Source: CAZPQK01 sp964588695
GTDB lineage: Bacteria > Krumholzibacteriota > Krumholzibacteriia > WVZY01 > JAKEHA01
Length of the DNA: 64,000 nt
Direction of reading: 5' to 3'
Assembly (NCBI GenBank): GCA_964588695.1
Contig: CAZPQK010000013.1
Coordinates: forward strand, 26,011-90,010
Numbering within the stretch: the stretch's first letter is position 1; each line of letters begins with the position of its first letter. A program made the translations under genes and the position numbers. Below are positions 58,272 to 64,000 of this stretch, one piece after another. The notes beneath the pieces are model-generated. The model had not been told where the DNA came from, did not search any database, and saw only the letters and a program-made list of their open reading frames with translations.

Positions 58272-61200
58272 CTACTTCAGCAGCAGCATTTTCTTCGTTT
58301 GCGTAAAATCTCCAGCTTTGATTCTGTAGAAGTATATGCCCGAAGAGATTGGAGAGCCGTTATTTCCGAGGCCGTCCCACTCTACTCTATGCAGATTAGC
58401 ATCCAATTTGCGATCAACTAACGTTCGAACTAGTCTACCTTTTACATCGTAGATATTTAGACTCACTTGGCCTTGTTCTCGAAGCGAAAACACGATAGTT
58501 GTCTTCGGATTGAATGGGTTCGGATAATTCTGGGACAACGCATTGGTTAACTGCCGTGCTATTGGTCGAGCATTGTTGACATTTACCTGCGCTAAACGAC
58601 GTCTTTCGTTGCCCTCAGTCAGCACTTCCCCGATGGTAAGACCGAAGTCTCCCGGCGCAAGCGCGATTGGGTCTAGCCCAACTACGTCAAAAACGGCCGT
58701 TCCAATCGTCATTGAAGAGCTCGTTGTACTAGGAATTATCCCCATGAAAATCTCTGATTGTTCAGATCGAGTTACTGAACTTGCAAGCGCTAGCCCATCA
58801 AGGCTCTGGTCTTTTCCCCAGGAACTAAACGTTAGCTGCGGGTTTTCGTTTAGCAGCGCAAAACACATTGTCGTAAATGGCGTCGCGTTTTCGAGCCTAA
58901 CGGTTACACGAAGCTCGCGCGCAGTGGGTGACAATACAACTTCAAGATAATCCAACACAACGTCTATCGGAATTGATTGAGGTTGGCGCACTTCCGTACC
59001 CTGGGCAACACATCCATACTGTTCGCCAAATATACTATTGTCGACCAAGTTGACTTGGCCGTCGCCATCAAAGTCGTACCATTTGTTGTAGCTGTTTGGC
59101 GGGTAGGCTTGTCCGAATCGGCTAAAGTCGGTAACATTAACCTGTCCATCCCCATTGGAATCCGGTGAACGAAGCTCGACAACATACGGCTGGCCGACTG
59201 GGTAGCCATTGGCGGTACCATTTATTGTAAGCTCGCCGATTCCACCGAGACCTAACGTAGCCAGGTTCGAGGTCCAGGAGGTCGCCGCGCTCATATCCTG
59301 ATTGCCCTGAATTAGACCAGATGGCGTCAAGGCAATAAAACCATCGCCCGGATCCTGACCCACTAAACTCATGGAGAAACTCATCGAGAGTTCTGCAGCG
59401 GGTACCTCCCGACCAAGTGACGACGCTGATTGTTGTAGTACCACAATCTCGCCTTCGCCGCCGTAGGATCCACCGTCGCCCCGACACGGGCAACCAACGA
59501 TTACTGTATCGGGCGACAACGCGCCCAATGTGGTTGGCGTCCAGGCCGAGATTATAGATGGAGAACAACCTACTGGCTCGCTTCCAATCACCCCACCGAA
59601 GGTGACAATACTGGCTGCAGGTGATATGGCGGAAACAGTGTAGTCACCGTTGGCAGCGTCGCAAAAAAGCGGATCTTCCGAGATAACATTTGTTCCGTTC
59701 GACACCCAGTAGGCATCCGAAGCCGGAGATGCGGGATCATTTCCGAAGACAATACAATCAAGCACTTGGGTCCCGACCGACGCGATAGGCCCATCGTTGT
59801 TGTTGGCAACACATTTGGACACCGAGGCGACACCCTCAGTAACCCATACGATCTCTGAGCCGTTCACGTGTGTGTTACCTACGAAAGTACATTCTTCAAG
59901 GGTGGTCTGTGAAGTGGCGCTCCAGTCCACGACGATTCCTTGGGTCGCGTATTCATAGGACGTATTGTTCGCGAACAAGCAATTCAAAATATCGACTTGC
60001 GCATCGTTTAGTATATGCACTGCGACACCCGCTGCTCCGCCCTTGTTACCAGTAAACAAACAATCTACGACACTAACTTGCGGACTAGTTGCACCGTCTC
60101 CTTCCACAAGAACTGTGCTCCCGTACACGTTGGATGTTGCGTTGCTACGAAATTCTGTGTTTTCAATCAGCAAAGACGCGGCGTCGCTTCCAGAAAATCT
60201 CAACGCTGACACCGCTACACTGGCCGACTCACTGCCGTTGTTCTCAAATACACAGTCTCTTACTGACGTGAGTCCAACAGCGGCGTCGTTGTCGATGTCA
60301 ACGCCCGCCGCGAAACCGGATGCGACGTGTCCTCGGAAGGTTACTCCAAGCAGTTCAAGATTGGTATTTGTGCAGAGTATCCCCCTCCCCTGCGTGACAG
60401 ACCCAGAATGCTCAAGTGTGATGTCTCTTAATGAGACTGTATGCGGCACATCAACCACACTAATGAGTGGACTGTTAGCTGTTGAGGTGACCGTGGCATT
60501 GTTAATACCTTGCAAAACAATATTATTAGCGATCGTCAATTGTTCCGAAAATGTTCCGCTAACGAAAACGGTATCGCCGGGTTCGGCCCAATTCAATGCT
60601 GCTTGAACAGTCGTGAAATCGCCGCCAGTCTGGGAGACCGTGGCGATTCTATGCTGAACAGAGAGTTCAAACTCTTCTTGATCCATCTGCCCGACACCAA
60701 ACTCGGCCGTGACTCGTAACTTGTAAGTTCCGGACTCGACAACACCGGTATTCCAATCTGCAAGCACGCCGTTCATACCACCACTCGAATAGGCAACGCT
60801 AACGCCCTCGGTAAACCATTCACTTGGATTCGTTCCCATTCCCCATTCAACATTCAGATGGCTGACGCAGCTCTCAAGTGCTCCATCGATCTCGACAGTG
60901 CCAAACACAGAATTCACTCCAGAATTCAACAAGTTATTGACCGCCAACTGATCTTGCGCACCGCTCCAATTAAATCGAACAACGTTCGACGACGCGGTCA
61001 ACAGCTGATCGGAGACCTCTATTTCAATATCTACGAACCCTGGACTCGACACCGTCGGGATCTGCACCTCAAGCAAGTCACCGTTGATCGTAGTTAACAC
61101 GTTGGGGTCACTGTTCGACGTGACTGTAAATATTAGACTAGTATCGAACGATTCAAGGTCCGTGGCGTATGGTGCCAAAGAAATCTGGCGAAGTTCTCCC

Positions 61201-62336
61201 GAACAGACAGCCTGGTTCGGGATGGGCGCGTTCCAGACTGGCGCAGTATTTACGTCAATCTGGCTACTACGAACTGCAAGAGTCGCCAAGTGGTGGTCTA
61301 TTGGCACCTGTCCCCACGCTCGCCAGAAAACTTCAAAGGTCTTGTTTTCCAGAGGGAGTAGGACTTGAGGAATACGCAACACAGCCACCATTATCGGCAA
61401 GAGTCCACCCGAAAAGCTATCGAAACCTGCTACGGCGCAACTCTCGTTTCCGATATCGTTATCAAAAAGGTCATACAACGCCATGGCAACATTGCCCTCA
61501 CAAGTTTGGGTCACGGACGTTGGGTACACACTAATATCGGAGCCAGCGTCATTCTCGCATTCCAAATCCCACCCTCGAACAGTCGATTGATCCAACAGTG
61601 GCCCCACTATGAAATCAGCGAAGCCCTCGGACCACGCACACGTCTCGTTGATGGTGTCAACATACGAGTGAGATGGGCCACAAGTACCACTTTCATAAGC
61701 GTCTAACCAATCTGTGACGGTATGGCCAAACTCGTGAACAAAAACATCCGGAATATTCAAATCAAAGATGGAAAGGTTGATCCGCCGATCGGAGAACAGG
61801 TTCCCCGGCTTGTAGTTCGACGAGCTACCTTCGTGCTGGACCTTGACTCTCCAAGGCCGAAAGCCTGAACCCACCACGCCGTTGCTTTGTGTGAGCGCCT
61901 CCATTCTTAGATACGCTCGCGACAAAATATCGAGCGATCTCGCAGCCGGCTGCTCAACTAGCCTTTCAAAAGAGAACTGACCCATGAAGTAAGTTCCGTG
62001 CGATTCTGCCTCATACGTTTCATACACTACTGGTTGTTTGTCTAGATCAAGACACAAAAAAGCCGAGTTAGCCAAATAGATCTTCAGTTTAATGTCGTGT
62101 GGTGTGCCGTCACTTTCATAGTTGCTCGGTAGCGTGACTCGAAACATCCCGTCTTCGTCTGTCAATCCAATTGCGACTGGCAAACCCACTCCGCCATCCA
62201 CTTCTAGTACCAGAACTGTAGCTCCCAACACCGGTGTCTGAATGATTTCATTCTCATCACCATCCCCGTCGATGTCGTTAAGGTCTTGCCAGGGATAGGT
62301 GACTTGGGCGACCACATCAACCGGTGCTCTCGTCAA
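58272..62336 (-). CDS. Giant surface protein: HEFGH peptidase-like domain, beta-helix, dockerin-like pair, FlgD-like C-terminus
   Basis: A 1354-residue frame with no signal peptide, starting at TTG 62336 inside the end of the upstream frame. Features in order: a calcium/Ig-like N-terminal section (DLNDIDGDGDENEI); a metallopeptidase-like region with HEFGH (His201) and a later WSEGFADF; cadherin-like and Ig sections; a right-handed beta-helix (TVQAALNWAEPGDTVFVSG ...); a pair of dockerin-like EF-hands (SNGDGQVNVTDFSRFG, FDGDGQVNLVDNSIFG); and a FlgD-like end (NYPNPFNPKTTIVFSL ... GIYFYRI ... KKMLLLK). It probably forms one protein with the 62333-62902 frame after a frameshift. Confidence 0.75.
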   Translation of the reverse strand: MTRAPVDVVAQVTYPWQDLNDIDGDGDENEIIQTPVLGATVLVLEVDGGVGLPVAIGLTDEDGMFRVTLPSNYESDGTPHDIKLKIYLANSAFLCLDLDKQPVVYETYEAESHGTYFMGQFSFERLVEQPAARSLDILSRAYLRMEALTQSNGVVGSGFRPWRVKVQHEGSSSNYKPGNLFSDRRINLSIFDLNIPDVFVHEFGHTVTDWLDAYESGTCGPSHSYVDTINETCAWSEGFADFIVGPLLDQSTVRGWDLECENDAGSDISVYPTSVTQTCEGNVAMALYDLFDNDIGNESCAVAGFDSFSGGLLPIMVAVLRIPQVLLPLENKTFEVFWRAWGQVPIDHHLATLAVRSSQIDVNTAPVWNAPIPNQAVCSGELRQISLAPYATDLESFDTSLIFTVTSNSDPNVLTTINGDLLEVQIPTVSSPGFVDIEIEVSDQLLTASSNVVRFNWSGAQDQLAVNNLLNSGVNSVFGTVEIDGALESCVSHLNVEWGMGTNPSEWFTEGVSVAYSSGGMNGVLADWNTGVVESGTYKLRVTAEFGVGQMDQEEFELSVQHRIATVSQTGGDFTTVQAALNWAEPGDTVFVSGTFSEQLTIANNIVLQGINNATVTSTANSPLISVVDVPHTVSLRDITLEHSGSVTQGRGILCTNTNLELLGVTFRGHVASGFAAGVDIDNDAAVGLTSVRDCVFENNGSESASVAVSALRFSGSDAASLLIENTEFRSNATSNVYGSTVLVEGDGATSPQVSVVDCLFTGNKGGAAGVAVHILNDAQVDILNCLFANNTSYEYATQGIVVDWSATSQTTLEECTFVGNTHVNGSEIVWVTEGVASVSKCVANNNDGPIASVGTQVLDCIVFGNDPASPASDAYWVSNGTNVISEDPLFCDAANGDYTVSAISPAASIVTFGGVIGSEPVGCSPSIISAWTPTTLGALSPDTVIVGCPCRGDGGSYGGEGEIVVLQQSASSLGREVPAAELSMSFSMSLVGQDPGDGFIALTPSGLIQGNQDMSAATSWTSNLATLGLGGIGELTINGTANGYPVGQPYVVELRSPDSNGDGQVNVTDFSRFGQAYPPNSYNKWYDFDGDGQVNLVDNSIFGEQYGCVAQGTEVRQPQSIPIDVVLDYLEVVLSPTARELRVTVRLENATPFTTMCFALLNENPQLTFSSWGKDQSLDGLALASSVTRSEQSEIFMGIIPSTTSSSMTIGTAVFDVVGLDPIALAPGDFGLTIGEVLTEGNERRRLAQVNVNNARPIARQLTNALSQNYPNPFNPKTTIVFSLREQGQVSLNIYDVKGRLVRTLVDRKLDANLHRVEWDGLGNNGSPISSGIYFYRIKAGDFTQTKKMLLLK

Positions 62337-62902
62337 GTCGTTATCAAATGACTGGAGCGCCCAGGTGCTTCAGGCGCCACGTCAAGCTCGAAGGACGACA
62401 CGGTGGGCAAGTCGATCCCCGTCGAGTCCGGAATGACTATGTTTGGAGACGCCAAACCTGCAGTCTGGGCCAGCACCAGGCTGCTCGCGCTGGTCGCTCG
62501 TCCCGCGATGGAAGGGTTCGAACTTATGCATAGAAAACCAGATGCCCCACCCACTGGCACACTCGCTGCCGTCGCAGCCACGTGCACTGCGTACATCCCC
62601 TCGGCGGGTGGTGCGAGGTCATAGGAAATAACTATCGGCGCACTACTTGACAACGTCACGGAACTAGATTGCGAGCTTGATCCATTGATGAACACAGCAC
62701 CGGTTGGTATGGAAAGGCTTAAACCGACTGTAATCGGAGGATGCTGCGTCGATACGGTACAAACCACTGCGGCTGCGGAGTTGGGTGCGTAGGATCCGCT
62801 AAACCCAACTGAAACATCGACTAGCGGATCACCGGCCGCTTGCACCTTTTGCACAAGCCCCACCAGCACCAACACGGCTGTCAGCCCGATAACGAAACGC
62901 AC
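62333..62902 (-). CDS. Signal-peptide-bearing N-terminal part of the giant surface protein (likely frameshifted)
   Basis: A 189-residue frame with a signal peptide (MRFVIGLTAVLVLVGLVQKVQAA) and beta-rich Ser/Ala/Val sequence (VGFSGSYAPNSAAAVVCTVSTQ, IVISYDLAPPAEGMYAVHVAAT). It stops at 62333, 4 bp into the downstream frame. The downstream frame stays open for eleven codons before its TTG. A single-base shift near 62340-62370 would therefore join the two into one ~1540-residue exported protein. As written, this product would be a small secreted protein. Confidence 0.6.
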   Translation of the reverse strand: MRFVIGLTAVLVLVGLVQKVQAAGDPLVDVSVGFSGSYAPNSAAAVVCTVSTQHPPITVGLSLSIPTGAVFINGSSSQSSSVTLSSSAPIVISYDLAPPAEGMYAVHVAATAASVPVGGASGFLCISSNPSIAGRATSASSLVLAQTAGLASPNIVIPDSTGIDLPTVSSFELDVAPEAPGRSSHLITT

Positions 62903-62928
62903 GCGGTCTCCCCTTTCTTTGACCCCAC

Positions 62929-63399
62929 TTAAGGGTCGATCGCTATGATATTCACATTAGAACCTTGAAGCGGCGAACCTCCCGTCGGCACATCCGCGAT
63001 GGCACCTACACTCGCGAATGTGCTTCCCGCTTGCGCCGGGACAAGCAACACGGGATGAGCTACTACCTGACGTACCCGCAAGGAATCAACCCAACTCGTC
63101 GGACTCAAGACCGTATCGATCAACGGATCCTGAGAGAAGATCGCAAAATCGGATCGAACTTCGTAGACGAGCCCACCACCACCTGGCGGGGTTCTCAGGA
63201 TTTCAAGACAAACGGTGACGGTGCCAACTTGACTTACGTGCAATCGCTGACTTGAAATCAACATAGCGATTGACGAACCATTGTCCGGCTTCGATGTTAC
63301 TACGACCGGGTCGGTGGGCCTGGGATTGTTGGTGCCGCCGCAAGAAAGTAACAGCACGAGGCAAAAATTGAGTGCAATTCTTATTGGAATACTACGCAT
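62929..63399 (-). CDS. Small lipoprotein of unknown function
   Basis: A 156-residue lipoprotein with lipobox LLSC and a proline/glycine-rich linker, followed by a beta-sandwich-like domain (LHVSQVGTVTVCLEIL ... LVYEVRSDFAIFS ... VGAIADVP). I do not recognise a family. Its start overlaps the end of the upstream lipoprotein gene by 8 bp, and the giant surface protein gene follows 26 bp later, so the three or four frames form one transcription unit. Confidence 0.6.
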   Translation of the reverse strand: MRSIPIRIALNFCLVLLLSCGGTNNPRPTDPVVVTSKPDNGSSIAMLISSQRLHVSQVGTVTVCLEILRTPPGGGGLVYEVRSDFAIFSQDPLIDTVLSPTSWVDSLRVRQVVAHPVLLVPAQAGSTFASVGAIADVPTGGSPLQGSNVNIIAIDP

Positions 63400-63763
63400 C
63401 CGGACTATCCAATGACACGGTCAAGGTGTACACCATTGCGACGATCGCACTACCAAAAACCACTACTTGAAAAAACCCAAGATTCTCACGTTCAAGCTCT
63501 ACAACTCCAACGACACGTGATAGCGGCACGAACGTAGTATCAGATTCGGCCACCACAAGCACCAGCGCAGTGTCTCCAAATGCGGCAACACTCGCCAGCA
63601 AGCACTTGCTATCTATCGTAGCAAACTCGTACAGACGATCTGGCCTAACACTCTCTATCGAGACAGCCTTCCTAGATGTATGCGCGCAACCTACAATCAA
63701 TGAGGCTACAAGGGTAACAACCAACGGATAGCGTTTAACCCGCCTTCTCAACCGTCTAATCAC
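63392..63763 (-). CDS. Small lipoprotein with C-terminal membrane segment
   Basis: A 123-residue protein with a basic N-terminus (MIRRLRRRVKRYP), a lipobox IVGC and a final hydrophobic segment (LGFFQVVVFGSAIVAMVYTLTV). The middle (FVPLSRVVGVVELER) is short and beta-like. No family recognised. It is first in the unit that includes the second lipoprotein and the giant surface protein. Confidence 0.55.
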   Translation of the reverse strand: MIRRLRRRVKRYPLVVTLVASLIVGCAHTSRKAVSIESVRPDRLYEFATIDSKCLLASVAAFGDTALVLVVAESDTTFVPLSRVVGVVELERENLGFFQVVVFGSAIVAMVYTLTVSLDSPDA

Positions 63764-64000
63764 AACTTGGGCTCAAAAACATTGAAGTCGCGCCCCCGTG
63801 CCCGTGTAAGGGGGGGGGCGAAACGACCTCTCCACGAACCGGCATAGAGCAAGAAACACTAACCGCCATGGCCTGTGCGTCACCGGGGCCTTGTTTGCAT
63901 GCCGCGTGCGTTCGAAAAGATCGGGTACCCATCATTCAGCCTCCCCACTGCGACGGTGTGTGCAGGGGGTACTTGCGGTGAGGCTCTTATTGTACCCGAG
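63764..64000. other. Terminal intergenic region, no gene seen
   Basis: This 237-bp stretch to the window edge contains no supportable gene. It has a G9 run at 63810-63818, 47 bp before the start of the first lipoprotein gene. It presumably carries that unit's promoter. Confidence 0.4.

Overview
The window is a gene-dense bacterial chromosomal segment with no rRNA, CRISPR array or prophage. Several things point to a Gram-negative (diderm), respiring, uncultivated lineage of the FCB type, such as Eisenbacteria or Krumholzibacteriota: a TonB-dependent receptor, many Sec signal peptides and lipoboxes, and four large exported proteins ending in a FlgD-like 'PNPF...G.Y.YRL...K.LLK' C-terminal domain. 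This placement is inference from protein style. No marker gene proves it.

Layout. 1-6.0 kb: the 3' end of a TonB-type gene, malate dehydrogenase with an exported repeat protein, a NYN nuclease, a cupredoxin lipoprotein and two tandem NHL-propeller lipoproteins. 6.0-16.8 kb: an exported propeller protein, an electron-transfer group (GlcD-like oxidase, NuoI-like ferredoxin, ETF-quinone oxidoreductase), a DUF2203 protein, a HAD nucleotidase, BioY, an SH3b lipoprotein and a diguanylate cyclase. 16.8-30.9 kb: 2-oxoglutarate dehydrogenase E1, an aldo/keto reductase, a flavin reductase, a coupled cupin/ATP-grasp pair, an Nfu Fe-S carrier, thiol peroxidase, an acyl-activating enzyme, and an antiporter-lipoprotein-amidase run. 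31-41.7 kb: an OmpA/thrombospondin-3 protein, M1 and M36 peptidases, a pirin, and a HAD protein fused to a FAM151-like domain. 41.8-45.7 kb: tRNA-Glu and an overlapping dnaE-like/lexA pair. 45.7-56.3 kb: a complete haem-uptake locus (TonB receptor, two surface proteins, HmuS, HmuT, HmuU, HmuV) divergent from a DtxR-family regulator. 56.4-63.8 kb: two converging exported proteins, an IS3-family remnant, a very large surface protein that looks frameshifted, and two small lipoproteins.

Two observations stand out. First, four unrelated exported proteins (ending near 35.2, 49.7, 57.0 and 57.1 kb) share a short C-terminal motif, roughly V-P-V-[KR]-E-[ST]-[ST]-[WL]-G-x-[VLI]-K-A-x-[FY]. It sits where a sorting tag would, but it has no membrane segment and matches no named sorting signal I know. 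It may mark an undescribed export or attachment route that runs beside the FlgD-type C-terminal domain. Second, the LexA homologue keeps its DNA-binding domain but has lost the cleavage dipeptide and both members of the Ser-Lys dyad. It overlaps a DnaE homologue that has lost a catalytic aspartate and the PHP metal ligands. Together they look like a DNA-damage cassette turned to another use.

The haem locus is the clearest functional unit. TTAGG/CCTAA elements lie in front of the receptor and a separate inverted repeat lies in front of the DtxR-type gene, which suggests iron-responsive control of both.
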